Of a DNA stretch of 64,000 nt, positions 44,093 to 52,097 are shown piece by piece. The DNA comes from Streptacidiphilus pinicola. Its GTDB lineage: Bacteria > Actinomycetota > Actinomycetes > Streptomycetales > Streptomycetaceae. Where the stretch lies: assembly GCF_003258295.1 (NCBI RefSeq), contig NZ_QKYN01000023.1, positions 1 to 64,000 of the forward strand, written 5' to 3'. The translations under genes and the position numbers were made by a program. Positions within the stretch are counted from its first letter, which is position 1. Every line of letters starts with the position of its first letter. The notes below the pieces were generated by a model that had not been told where the DNA came from, made no database searches, and worked only from the letters and a program-made list of their open reading frames with translations.

Positions 44093-44530
44093 CTACTGGT
44101 CGGCCGTGGCCTGCTTCAGCACGACCTGATAGGCCTTCTCCTCGCCGCGTTCCGCCAGCCGCCACCCCGCCTCGGTGCGCACCAGCCGGTCCAGGTACCA
44201 GAGCCCGCACTGCAGCAGTCCGCCGTCGTCCGGCAGCGGCATCGGGTTGTGACACATCGTCCGCGCGGTCGCGCGGTCCCCGTCCAGCTCGATGATCATG
44301 TTCGCCACCAGGTGCTGGGTCGCCGGGAAGAGCGGCAGCACCTCCGCCAGGAAGGCGCAGACCTCCGGCACCGTCCCGCGCGGCCCGCCCATGGCGGAGT
44401 AGTCCACCACGGCGTCCTCGGTGAACACGTCCTTGAGCGCGGCCCAGTCGCGGCTGTCCACCGCGTGCGCGTACCGGGCGAAGAGTTCCTGGATCTCCAG
44501 ACGGTCCGACATCTCCTGCAGCGTCAGCAT
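44093..44530 (-). CDS. SnoaL-like / NTF2-fold protein
   Basis: This 145-residue protein begins LQEMSDRLEIQELFARYAHAVDSRDWAALKDVFTEDAVVDYS, the standard opening of SnoaL-like (NTF2 fold) proteins. Further elements are HLVANMIIELDGDRATAR and LVRTEAGWRLAER. The fold includes polyketide cyclases, hydroxysteroid isomerases and scytalone dehydratase-like enzymes; activity is not indicated here. There is no obvious partner gene. The ATG at 44530 lacks a good ribosome site. Confidence 0.85.
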   Translation of the reverse strand: MLTLQEMSDRLEIQELFARYAHAVDSRDWAALKDVFTEDAVVDYSAMGGPRGTVPEVCAFLAEVLPLFPATQHLVANMIIELDGDRATARTMCHNPMPLPDDGGLLQCGLWYLDRLVRTEAGWRLAERGEEKAYQVVLKQATADQ

Positions 44531-44680
44531 GCGCGCCAGTGTGGGCGCGCGGACCGGAGAAGAGAAGGCCCGCGCTCACTGGAACGGCGCAGCGTGACGG
44601 GCGGTACACGAACGTCGCTCCTACGTTCGGAGGGTACGCCCGCGTCGGTCGCGGGTCCCCTCGGCGGAGAGGCGCCAGCC

Positions 44681-45178
44681 ATGCTCACTTCCCGACGCCC
44701 GACGATGTTCCTGCTGTGCGCCCTGACGGCCGCAACGCTGGCCTCGACCGCGGCCTGCTCCAGCAGTACGAAGAACGCCGTCAGTGGTGTGGCCAGCAGT
44801 GCCGCGGCGGCGGGCAGGAGCGCGGCGCAGAGTGTCGCGGCGAGTGCGGGGGCCAGTGTCAAGGCCAAGGCGTCCAGCGCGGCCGCCAGCGCGATGGCCA
44901 GCATCTCGGCGAAGTCGTCCGCCGTGCAGAAGAACGTCACGCAGGGCGCCTACTGCGCTCCTGATGGTGCCTCCGGCGCGACGAAGGACGGTCTGGCGAT
45001 GACCTGCAAGAAGGACTCCGCCGGCAAGGACCGCTGGACCACCGCGGTCAACCCGTCCGCGAGCGCCTCGGCCGGCCAGTTCTGCAGCAGCCCCGGCGCG
45101 ACGGCGACGGGCGCGTCCGGCGTGAAGCTCGTCTGCAAGTCCGGCTCCGACGGCCGTAACCGCTGGGCGAAGCAGTAG
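44681..45178 (+). CDS. Lipoprotein with two Cys..RW repeats
   Basis: This 165-residue protein has a signal peptide with lipobox ASTAAC, an Ala/Ser-rich low-complexity region (residues about 30-85) and two related C-terminal units. The first runs from YCAPDGASGATKDGLAMTC to DRWT; the second from FCSSPGATATGASGVKLVC to NRW. Each has two Cys and an R-W end. Such units occur in actinobacterial cell-wall proteins, and their function is not established. The ATG at 44681 has GGAGAGG 11 bases upstream; ATG 44705 is the alternative. Confidence 0.75.
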   Translation: MLTSRRPTMFLLCALTAATLASTAACSSSTKNAVSGVASSAAAAGRSAAQSVAASAGASVKAKASSAAASAMASISAKSSAVQKNVTQGAYCAPDGASGATKDGLAMTCKKDSAGKDRWTTAVNPSASASAGQFCSSPGATATGASGVKLVCKSGSDGRNRWAKQ

Positions 45179-45204
45179 TCGCAAACCTGGCCGCGACCGA
45201 GCAT

Positions 45205-45864
45205 TCAGGGCCAGAGGCGCTCGCGGGTCCACGCCTCGCCCGCGTGGCGATAGCGCAGGCGGACGTGGCCGCGGTTCGGGACGCCCTGCCAGAACTCCAC
45301 CGTGCGCGGCCGGACCGTGAAGAGCGCGTGCTGCGGGTCCACCGTGTCCGGTTCGGATTCCACCCGTGCCAGCGCGGCGTCCAGGGCGGGCGGGAAGGCG
45401 GCGGGGTCCGCCAGGACCTCGCTCTGGTGGCCGACCAGGTTCGCCGCGCGGGAGCCCGGCAGGCGGTCGAGGAAGTCGCGTGCCGCCGTCTCCGGGTCGG
45501 CGCGCAGCACGGAGCCGCGGACGCGGATCTGGCGGGCCTGTTCGCGCCAGTGGAACAGCAGCGCAGCCTGCGGCTGCGCGGCGAGCTGGCGGCCTTTGGG
45601 GCTGTCCGCGCGAGTGGCGAAGCTCCAGCCGGCCTCGGTCGCGTCGCGCAGGGCGACGACGCGCAGATCGGGGCAGCCGTCCGCGTCGACCGTGGCGACG
45701 GACACGGCGTGGGGTTCGCGCACGCCCGCTGCCAGGGCCTCGGTGAGCCAGTCGACGAACAGCGGGAACGGTTCCGCGGGCGCGGCGTCCGGATCGAACG
45801 CGGGCAGCTGCCCGGAGAGCATGGGCACTCCGAACAGCAACGCGCGCACGCTGCGCGTTCTCAT
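45205..45864 (-). CDS. Pyridoxamine 5'-phosphate oxidase family protein (PdxH-like)
   Basis: This 219-residue flavoprotein has the PdxH order of motifs: DLRVVALRDATEAGWSFAT, SPKGRQLAAQPQAALLFHW, EQARQIRVRGSVLRAD, then VEFWQGVPNRGHVRLRY and the C-terminal ERLWP. These contact FMN and pyridoxine phosphate in PNPOx, so oxidation of PNP/PMP or a relative is likely. The ATG at 45864 overlaps the TetR stop (ATGA). ATG 45822 with GGAG upstream is an alternative start that trims 14 unmatched residues. The TetR upstream may regulate it. Confidence 0.85.
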   Translation of the reverse strand: MRTRSVRALLFGVPMLSGQLPAFDPDAAPAEPFPLFVDWLTEALAAGVREPHAVSVATVDADGCPDLRVVALRDATEAGWSFATRADSPKGRQLAAQPQAALLFHWREQARQIRVRGSVLRADPETAARDFLDRLPGSRAANLVGHQSEVLADPAAFPPALDAALARVESEPDTVDPQHALFTVRPRTVEFWQGVPNRGHVRLRYRHAGEAWTRERLWP

Positions 45865-46526
45865 GACGCTCCCAGCGCGGCGGTGATCGAGCGGGCGAGC
45901 CGCTCCAGGTAGTCCTTGGTGACGGGCTCGCGGGTGACCAGCAGGTGCCAGTAGAGCGGACCGGCGATCAGGTCCAGGGCGAGGTCAGGGTCGGTCGAGG
46001 CGGGCAGCTCGCCGCGGGCGACGGCGCGGCGTACCAGCGCCGCGCTGCTCTCGCGCTGGCTCTCGCGCAGCGCCAGCGCCAGCGTGCCGGCGATCTCGGG
46101 GTTGCGCGCGGCCTCGGCCAGCAGGTCGGGGACGATCTGCGCGGCCAGCGGGTGGCGCAGCAGGCGGTAGACCACCTGGATCATCAGCCGCAGGTCCTCG
46201 TGGAGCGAGCCGGTGTCCGGCAGCAGGATCCCGGAGCTGACGAGCTCGGAGACGACCTCGATCACCATCGGCAGCTTGGAGCGCCAGCGGCGGTAGACCG
46301 CCGTCTTGCCGACGCCCGCGCGTCGGGCCACGGCCTCGATCGACAGGCGGGCGTAGCCGGTCGTGGCGAGCTCCTCGAAGACCGCCGCGCGAATGGCTTC
46401 CGTCACATCGTCGCGCAGCAGCGCGGCCCCAGCGGGCGTGCGTTTGACCTCGGCCTGAGTCGCCGAGACCCCTGGTGTCCCCACCGGAGTTTCGGCAACG
46501 GCGGCCTGCCCCGACTGAGTTCCCAT
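45861..46526 (-). CDS. TetR-family repressor
   Basis: This 221-residue TetR protein has an unusually long N-terminal tail (about 35 residues) before the HTH, which reads LSIEAVARRAGVGKTAVYRRWRSKLPM. The C-terminal domain is TetR_C_16-like (LLRHPLAAQIVPDLLAEAARNPEIAGT). The ATG at 46526 has GGGGAG just upstream. It overlaps the PdxH-like gene downstream and is divergent from the polysaccharide exporter; the 171-base spacer holds several palindromes. Its targets could be on either side. Confidence 0.9.
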   Translation of the reverse strand: MGTQSGQAAVAETPVGTPGVSATQAEVKRTPAGAALLRDDVTEAIRAAVFEELATTGYARLSIEAVARRAGVGKTAVYRRWRSKLPMVIEVVSELVSSGILLPDTGSLHEDLRLMIQVVYRLLRHPLAAQIVPDLLAEAARNPEIAGTLALALRESQRESSAALVRRAVARGELPASTDPDLALDLIAGPLYWHLLVTREPVTKDYLERLARSITAALGAS

Positions 46527-46588
46527 ATGCTCCCCTGTCAGCACTGGTGGCGTGTGGCGGCTCCGACTGTCGGTTCCGACGATACGCC

Positions 46589-46612
46589 TGCGTCCCGACG
46601 CAACGCTTGCGT
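46589..46612. promoter_or_regulatory. Overlapping palindromes near the TetR start
   Basis: Two small repeats overlap here: TGCGTC-cc-GACGCA (46589-46602) and ACGCAA-cgc-TTGCGT (46598-46612). They lie 63-86 bases upstream of the TetR start. The overlap of two palindromes suggests a double operator, but no binding data exist. Confidence 0.4.
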
Positions 46613-46629
46613 TTCGTCGGTCGCCCCCG

Positions 46630-46684
46630 TTAGCGTCCTACACAGGATGGGACGATACCGTTTCGTCCTGTCCAGTGGGACGAA
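46630..46684 (+). promoter_or_regulatory. Candidate exporter promoter with nested inverted repeats
   Basis: TTAGCG (46630-46635) and GATACC (46654-46659) are spaced by 18 bases. GGACGA (46650-46655) pairs with TCGTCC (46663-46668), and TTCGTCC (46662-46668) pairs with GGACGAA (46678-46684). The three half-sites could hold a repressor or form a leader hairpin before the exporter start at 46698. Confidence 0.35.
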
Positions 46685-46697
46685 GCTTGGGAGTAGC

Positions 46698-47612
46698 GTG
46701 TCCACGGTGTTTGAGCAGAGGGCGGCCGACGTGGCCGACCCCGACGCGGGCCTGAGCCCCGCGGAACTGGCCGCCAAATACGGCCTGACCATCAGCGGTC
46801 GCCGGCCCAGCCTGATCGAGTACAGCCGGCAGCTGTGGCAGCGGCGCTTCTTCATCGGCGCCTACGCCACCGCCAAGCTCATGGTCCAGTACTCCTCCTC
46901 GAAGCTGGGCCAGGTCTGGCAGGTCCTGACGCCGCTGCTCAACGCGGCCGTCTACTTCCTGATCTTCGACCTGCTGCTGCACATCAGCAAGGGCATCCCG
47001 GACTACATCCCGTACCTGTGTACGGGTGTGTTCGTCTTCAACTTCACCCAGGCCGCCGTGCTCTCCGGCACCCGCTCGATCTCGGACAACCTGGGCCTGA
47101 TCCGCGCGCTGCACTTCCCGCGGGCGACCCTGCCGATCGCGTTCACCGTCAACCAGCTCCAGCAGCTGATCGTGTCGATGGGCGTGCTCGGCGTCATCGT
47201 CCTGGTCAGCGGTCTGCCGGTGACCATGAACTGGCTGCTGATCATCCCCATCCTGCTGCTCCAGGCGACCTTCAACGCGGGTCTGGCGATGTTCATGGCT
47301 CGCATCGGCGCCAAGACCAGCGACATGGCCCAGCTGATGCCGTTCATCATCCGCACCTGGATGTACCTGTCCGGTGTCTTCTGGGCGGTCAACAGCGTCG
47401 CCGACAAGCTTCCGCACTGGGCCGGCACGCTGATCGAGGCCAACCCCGCCCTGATCTACATCGAGCTCATGCGCTACGCGCTCATGGACTCGGTCCCCGC
47501 GAGCAGCCTGCCGCACCACGTGTGGATTATGGCCGTGGCCTGGGCTGTGATTGGCGGTCTGGGTGGTTATGTCTTCTTCTGGAAGGCAGAGGAGGAGTAC
47601 GGCCGTGGATGA
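46698..47612 (+). CDS. Polysaccharide/teichoic-acid-type ABC exporter permease (Wzm/TagG-like)
   Basis: This 304-residue permease of the ABC-2 type has an N-terminal cytoplasmic segment (ADPDAGLSPAELAAKYGL), the SRQLWQRRFFIGAYATAKL entry helix, and six membrane helices. These include LGQVWQVLTPLLNAAVYFLIF and YIPYLCTGVFVFNFTQAAV, which match Wzm/TagG permeases that export O-antigen, teichoic acid or galactan chains. GTG 46698 has GGGAG four bases upstream. It overlaps the ATPase gene by eight bases. It lies just upstream of the hopanoid cluster, separated from it by a strong terminator. Confidence 0.92.
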   Translation: MSTVFEQRAADVADPDAGLSPAELAAKYGLTISGRRPSLIEYSRQLWQRRFFIGAYATAKLMVQYSSSKLGQVWQVLTPLLNAAVYFLIFDLLLHISKGIPDYIPYLCTGVFVFNFTQAAVLSGTRSISDNLGLIRALHFPRATLPIAFTVNQLQQLIVSMGVLGVIVLVSGLPVTMNWLLIIPILLLQATFNAGLAMFMARIGAKTSDMAQLMPFIIRTWMYLSGVFWAVNSVADKLPHWAGTLIEANPALIYIELMRYALMDSVPASSLPHHVWIMAVAWAVIGGLGGYVFFWKAEEEYGRG

Positions 47613-48429
47613 CCAGGAGATGATGGACAGCGTGCTGGAGCCCGAGGGCCCGCCGCCTGCTCCCACCGAGAAGATCCCGACGGTGATCGTCGACAACATG
47701 CACATCGTGTACAAGGTCTACGGCGCCGGCGCGGGCAAGGGCAGTGCGACCTCCGCGCTGTCCCGGATCATCCGGCGCAAGTCCTCCCCGGCGCTGACCG
47801 AGGTGCACGCGGTCAAGGGCATCAGCTTCACCGCCTACAAAGGCGAGGCCGTCGGCCTGATCGGCTCCAACGGCAGCGGCAAGTCCACCACGCTCGCCGC
47901 CATCGCCGGTCTGCTCCCGCCGGCCCAGGGCGCCGTCTACACCAACGGTCAGCCCTCGCTGCTGGGCGTCAACGCGGCCCTGATGAACGACCTCACCGGC
48001 GAGCGCAACGTCGTGCTCGGCTGCCTGGCGATGGGCATGACCTACGCCGAGGTGCGCGAGAAGTACCAGGACATCGTCGACTTCTCCGGCATCAACGACA
48101 AGGGCGACTTCATCTCGCTGCCGATGCGCACCTACTCCTCCGGCATGGGCGCGCGGCTGCGCTTCTCCATCTCCGCGGCGCGCACCCACGACGTGCTGAT
48201 GATCGACGAGGCGCTGTCCACCGGTGACGCGGCCTTCCGCAAGCGCAGCGAGGAGCGCATCCGCGAGCTGCGCAAGGAGGCCGGCACGGTCTTCCTGGTC
48301 TCGCACAGCAACTCGACGATCCGGGACACCTGCAACCGGACCATCTGGCTGGAGCACGGCCTGATCCGCGCCGACGGTCCCACCGAGGACGTCGTCAAGG
48401 AGTACGAGGACTGGAGCGCCAAGCGCTAG
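47605..48429 (+). CDS. Polysaccharide/teichoic-acid-type ABC exporter ATPase (Wzt/TagH-like)
   Basis: This 274-residue ATPase has Walker A GSNGSGKST near residue 96, a signature of YSSGMGARLRFSI (in place of LSGGQ, as in Wzt/TagH), Walker B VLMIDEALSTGD and switch His LVSHSN. No carbohydrate-binding C-terminal domain is present, so substrate recognition would be by the permease. The N-terminal 30 residues are acidic and variable. GTG 47605 has GGAG upstream. It pairs with the preceding permease to export a polyprenyl-linked glycan. Confidence 0.93.
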   Translation: MDDQEMMDSVLEPEGPPPAPTEKIPTVIVDNMHIVYKVYGAGAGKGSATSALSRIIRRKSSPALTEVHAVKGISFTAYKGEAVGLIGSNGSGKSTTLAAIAGLLPPAQGAVYTNGQPSLLGVNAALMNDLTGERNVVLGCLAMGMTYAEVREKYQDIVDFSGINDKGDFISLPMRTYSSGMGARLRFSISAARTHDVLMIDEALSTGDAAFRKRSEERIRELRKEAGTVFLVSHSNSTIRDTCNRTIWLEHGLIRADGPTEDVVKEYEDWSAKR

Positions 48430-48494
48430 CAGGGGGCTGAGGCGGCGGGGTTTCACCCGCTTGCCGACACCGTACGCACACCCTCCATAACAAT

Positions 48495-48533
48495 CCGACA
48501 GCCGCCGGGGCCACCCACCCCGGCGGCTGTCGG
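48495..48533. terminator. Strong hairpin terminator before the hopanoid operon
   Basis: A perfect 16-base stem (CCGACAGCCGCCGGGG with CCCCGGCGGCTGTCGG) has a seven-base loop (CCACCCA), 66 bases after the exporter stop. It should separate exporter and hopanoid transcripts. The remaining 130 bases up to hpnC must hold the hopanoid promoter. TAGGGT near 48559 and TAGAAC near 48645 are possible -10 elements, but no clear -35 stands out. Confidence 0.75.
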
Positions 48534-48666
48534 TGCGGGGACATAGGCTGCGGGCGTAGGGTACGTACAAGATCGTATGCGTGGCGGGTCGGACAGCCCG
48601 GCGCGCGAAGGCGTGTCCCCTGTGGGCAGCCTGTCAAGATCGGTGTAGAACGGGGGGGTGGTGGTC

Positions 48667-49695
48667 ATGGCGGTGCGCGAACAGCAGTCAGGTGAACTGA
48701 TGTCCGACGGGGGATCATCGGGCGCGGTTCTCGACAAGGCGGCGCGGGAGAACTTCCCCGTCGCCCCCTTCTTCCTGCCGCCGGCCATGCGCGAGGGGCT
48801 GATGGCCGTCTACGGCTTCGCCCGGCTCGTCGACGACGCGGGCGACGGCGATCTCCCGGATCCGCGCGGCACCGCCGAGTTGCTCGGCGTGCCCTTCGTG
48901 GACGCCGAGCCCGGCAGCGAGCCGGCCGGCAGTCATGCGGAGGGCACCTTCCGGCTCGCGCTGCTGGACGCCCTCGACGCCGACGTGGACGCCGCCTTCG
49001 AGGCGGTCCTCGGCACGGCGGGCGCTCGCGCACCGCGGCATCCGCTGATCGCCGCGCTGGTCCCGGTCATCGCGCGGCACGGCCTGACGGTCGAGCCGTT
49101 CCGTGGCCTGATCGAGGCCAACCGGGTGGACCAACGCGTCTCCCGCTACGAGACCTTCGACGACCTGCTGGCCTACTGCGAGCTGTCCGCCAACCCGGTG
49201 GGCCGGCTCGTGCTCCAGCTCGCGGGCCTGGCCACCGCCGAGCGGTTGGCCTGGTCCGACGCCATCTGCAGCGCCCTGCAGGTCGTCGAGCACCTCCAGG
49301 ACGTCGCCGAGGACCGGGCGCGTGGGCGCATCTACCTCCCGGCCCAGGACATGAAGCGCTTCGGGGTCACCGAGGCCGATCTCGACGCCGCGCACGCGGG
49401 AACAACCCTGCGCGGCCTGGTGCTGTTCGAGTCTGAGCGCGCCCGCGCCCTGCTGAACGAGGGCGCGCCCCTGCTCACTTCGGTGGGCGGGCGGCTGCGG
49501 GTGCTGCTGACGGGTTTCTCGGCCGGCGGCCACGCGGCGCTCGGCGCCATCGCGTCGGCCCAGTACGACGTGCTGGCCGGCGCGCCCAAGGCCGGCAAGG
49601 GCCGCCTCGCCCGCGAGGCCGTCGTCGGGCTGGCGCTCGGCGGACGCCGCGGCCGGGGCACTGATCGGGGCAGTCGTTCGAAAGGCATGAGGTGA
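48667..49695 (+). CDS. hpnC: HpnC, presqualene-diphosphate-to-hydroxysqualene enzyme
   Basis: This 342-residue trans-isoprenyl synthase of the squalene/phytoene synthase family carries the aspartate motifs VDDAGD near residue 54 and HLQDVAED near 215, and the RGRIYLP segment. In the characterised HpnCDE route, HpnC converts presqualene diphosphate to hydroxysqualene. ATG 48667 is chosen because GGGGGG lies about eight bases upstream; GTG 48658 and 48661 are alternatives. Its stop overlaps hpnD by GTGA. The last 30 residues are basic and variable. Confidence 0.95.
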   Translation: MAVREQQSGELMSDGGSSGAVLDKAARENFPVAPFFLPPAMREGLMAVYGFARLVDDAGDGDLPDPRGTAELLGVPFVDAEPGSEPAGSHAEGTFRLALLDALDADVDAAFEAVLGTAGARAPRHPLIAALVPVIARHGLTVEPFRGLIEANRVDQRVSRYETFDDLLAYCELSANPVGRLVLQLAGLATAERLAWSDAICSALQVVEHLQDVAEDRARGRIYLPAQDMKRFGVTEADLDAAHAGTTLRGLVLFESERARALLNEGAPLLTSVGGRLRVLLTGFSAGGHAALGAIASAQYDVLAGAPKAGKGRLAREAVVGLALGGRRGRGTDRGSRSKGMR

Positions 49696-50642
49696 GTTCG
49701 CAGAGCTACGGATCCGGCACGGCCGCGGAGGCACCGTCACCCCAGGTGGCGGCCGCCTACCTGTACTGCGAGGCGGTGACGGGCAGTCAGGCCAAGAACT
49801 TCTCGTACGGCATCCGGCTGCTTCCCGCCCCCAAGCGCCGTGCCATGTCCGCGATCTACGCCCTGGCCCGGCGGATCGACGACATCGGCGACGGCACCTG
49901 GTCCGACGAGCGCAAGTTCGAGGAGCTCGGCCGCACCCGCGCGCTGCTCGACGAGATCCGTGAGGGCTCCGTCGAGCCGGAGGACACCGACCCGGTCAAG
50001 GTCGCGCTGGCGCACGCCTGCACGCTATTCCCGATCCCGCTCGACTGCTTCGACGAGCTGATCGACGGCATGGAGATGGACGTCCGCGGCGCGCAGTACG
50101 CCACCTTCGACGAACTGCGCCACTACTGCCGCTGCGTGGCCGGCACCATCGGCATGCTCTCGCTCTCCGTCTTCGGCTGCAGCGACCCGAAGCGCGGCGC
50201 CGAGTACGCCGACACCCTCGGCCTCGCGCTGCAGCTCACCAACATCCTGCGCGACGTCCGCGAGGACGCGGGCAACGGCCGGATCTACCTGCCCGCCGAG
50301 GACCTGGCCGCCTACGGCTGCAAGCCGGAGGGCTTCGGCCTGGCCGTGCCGCCGGCCGGCGAGGCTGCGTCTATCGCCTCGGCCTCCGGCGAAGACTTCC
50401 GCGGGCTGATCCTCTTCGAGGCCCGCCGCGCCCAGGGCTACTTCGACGAGGGCCTGCGCCTGCTGCCGATGCTGGACCGCCGCAGCCGCGCCTGCGTCGG
50501 CGCCATGGCCGGCATCTATCACCGGGTGCTGGAACGCATCGTCGCCGAGCCCGAGGCGGTGCTGCGCGGCCGGGTCTCGCTCCCCGGCTGGGAGAAGGCC
50601 TACGTAGCACTCTCCGGGTTGCTGGGAGGGCGTTCCTCTTGA
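49692..50642 (+). CDS. hpnD: HpnD, presqualene diphosphate synthase
   Basis: This 316-residue member of the squalene/phytoene synthase family begins YLYCEAVTGSQAKNFSYGIR, with RRIDDIGDG (first Asp motif), GAQYATFDELRHYCRCVAGT, and NILRDVREDAGNGRIYLP (second Asp motif). HpnD couples two farnesyl diphosphates to presqualene diphosphate, the first committed step toward hopanoids. The GTG start overlaps the hpnC stop. It is of normal length and looks intact. The downstream hpnE begins 110 bases later, an unusually large gap for this operon. Confidence 0.95.
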   Translation: MSSQSYGSGTAAEAPSPQVAAAYLYCEAVTGSQAKNFSYGIRLLPAPKRRAMSAIYALARRIDDIGDGTWSDERKFEELGRTRALLDEIREGSVEPEDTDPVKVALAHACTLFPIPLDCFDELIDGMEMDVRGAQYATFDELRHYCRCVAGTIGMLSLSVFGCSDPKRGAEYADTLGLALQLTNILRDVREDAGNGRIYLPAEDLAAYGCKPEGFGLAVPPAGEAASIASASGEDFRGLILFEARRAQGYFDEGLRLLPMLDRRSRACVGAMAGIYHRVLERIVAEPEAVLRGRVSLPGWEKAYVALSGLLGGRSS

Positions 50643-50751
50643 CGGACCGTCCGTTCGTGTCGAACCCGTTTGCCCGTCCCGTCCGGCGGGGAACCACTCG
50701 ACGCCGTGCCGCGTGGCGGCCGGTGGGAGAGCGACAAGGGGGGTGGCTCCG

Positions 50752-52097
50752 GTGAGTGGAGCACGTCAGGGGAGGGCCCTGGTCATCGGCGGCGGGCTGG
50801 CCGGCATCACCACCGCGCTGCGCCTGGCCGACGCCGGGCTGGCGGTCTCGCCTTCTCGTTCCAGCGAGGCGCGTTGACGGTCGACAACGGCCAGCACGTC
50901 TTCCTGCGCTGCTGCACCGCCTACCGCGGCCTGCTGCAGCGCCTGGGCGTCCGCGACGAGGTCTACATCCAGCCGCGTCTGGACGTGCCCGTCCGCGACG
51001 TCAACACCGGTCGCGAGGGCAGCATCAGCCGCGACCCGCTGCCGGTGCCGCTGCACCTGGGCCGCGGGCTGCTGCGCTACCCGCACATGAGCCTGGCCGA
51101 GCGCGCCGCCACCGGCCGGGCCGCGCTCGCGCTCCAGCGGCTCGACCTCACGGACCCGGCCCTGGACCGCCGCTCCTTCGCCGACTGGCTGCACGAGCAC
51201 GGCCAGTCCGCCCGCGCCGTCGAGGCGCTGTGGGACCTGGTCGGCGTCGCCACCCTCAACGCCACCGCCGAGGAGTCCTCGCTGGCGCTGGCGGCGATGG
51301 TCTTCAAGACCGGCCTGCTGACCGACCCCGGCGCCTCCGACATCGGCTTCGCCAAGGTCCCGCTCGGCCACATCCACGACGACATGGCCCGCGCCGCGCT
51401 GGACCGCGCCGGCGTGCGGGTCCTGCTGCGGGCGCGGGCCGTCGAGATCAAGCCGGTGGAGACCGAGCCGGGCGAGATCGCCAGGCACGAGGTCCAGTTG
51501 GAGGGCGAACGCCTCGACGGCGGCGTGGAGACGCTGCGCGACCTCGACGCCGTCGTGCTCGCCGTCCCCCAGGACGCCGCCCACGACCTGCTGCCGCCCG
51601 GCAGCCTGGACGAGCCGGAGTCGCTGCTGAAGATCGGCTACGCGCCGATCCTCAACGTGCACGTCGTCTACGACCGCCCGGTGCTCGACAAGCCGTTCCT
51701 GGCCGCGCTCGGCTCGCCGATCCAGTGGGTCTTCGACCGCACCCCGCACTCCGGGCTGCGCGGCCCCGGGCAGTACCTCGCGCTGTCCCAGTCCGCCGCC
51801 CAGACCGAGATCGACGAGCCGGTGGCGGTGCTGCGGCAGCGCTACCTCCCCGCCCTGGAACGACTGCTGCCGCGCGCCCGCGAGGCCGAGGTGACCGAGT
51901 TCTTCGTGACCCGCGAACGCACCGCCACGTTCGCGCCGACGCCCGGCAACGCCGCCCTGCGGCCCGGCCCGGCGACCCGCACGCCCGGCGTGCACCTGGC
52001 CGGTTCGTGGACCGCCACGGGCTGGCCCGCGACCATGGAGAGCGCCGTGCGCAGTGGGACCGCAGCGGCCCGGAACGTCCTGAGGGAGCTGCGATGA
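50752..52097 (+). pseudogene. hpnE: hpnE, squalene-forming flavoprotein, frameshifted
   Basis: HpnE reduces hydroxysqualene to squalene using FAD. From GTG 50752 (good G-rich ribosome site) the frame reads ALVIGGGLAGITTALRLADA, the Rossmann dinucleotide fold, but then shifts to SPSRSSEAR and stops at 50875-50877. The true protein resumes in the frame one base behind at about 50841 with GGLAFSFQRGALTVDNGQH and runs intact to 52097. Relatives have about nine residues (V-TLLEGRPRL-GG) across this point, including the ribose-binding Glu. GGCGGTC lies exactly at the junction, so a 34-bp deletion between two GGCGGTC copies fits the shift. The rest shows NATAEES, a conserved GWPATMES end and no other damage. 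Confidence 0.85.

Noticed and set aside
48667-50642. Carotenoid (phytoene) synthases
   Set aside because: The two trans-prenyl synthases sit directly before hpnE and shc and match HpnC and HpnD. No phytoene desaturase or lycopene cyclase is nearby.
50752-50880. Programmed ribosomal frameshifting in hpnE
   Set aside because: There is no slippery heptamer or downstream pseudoknot at the junction, and the protein would still lack the FAD-binding residues normally present. A deletion or assembly error explains it better.
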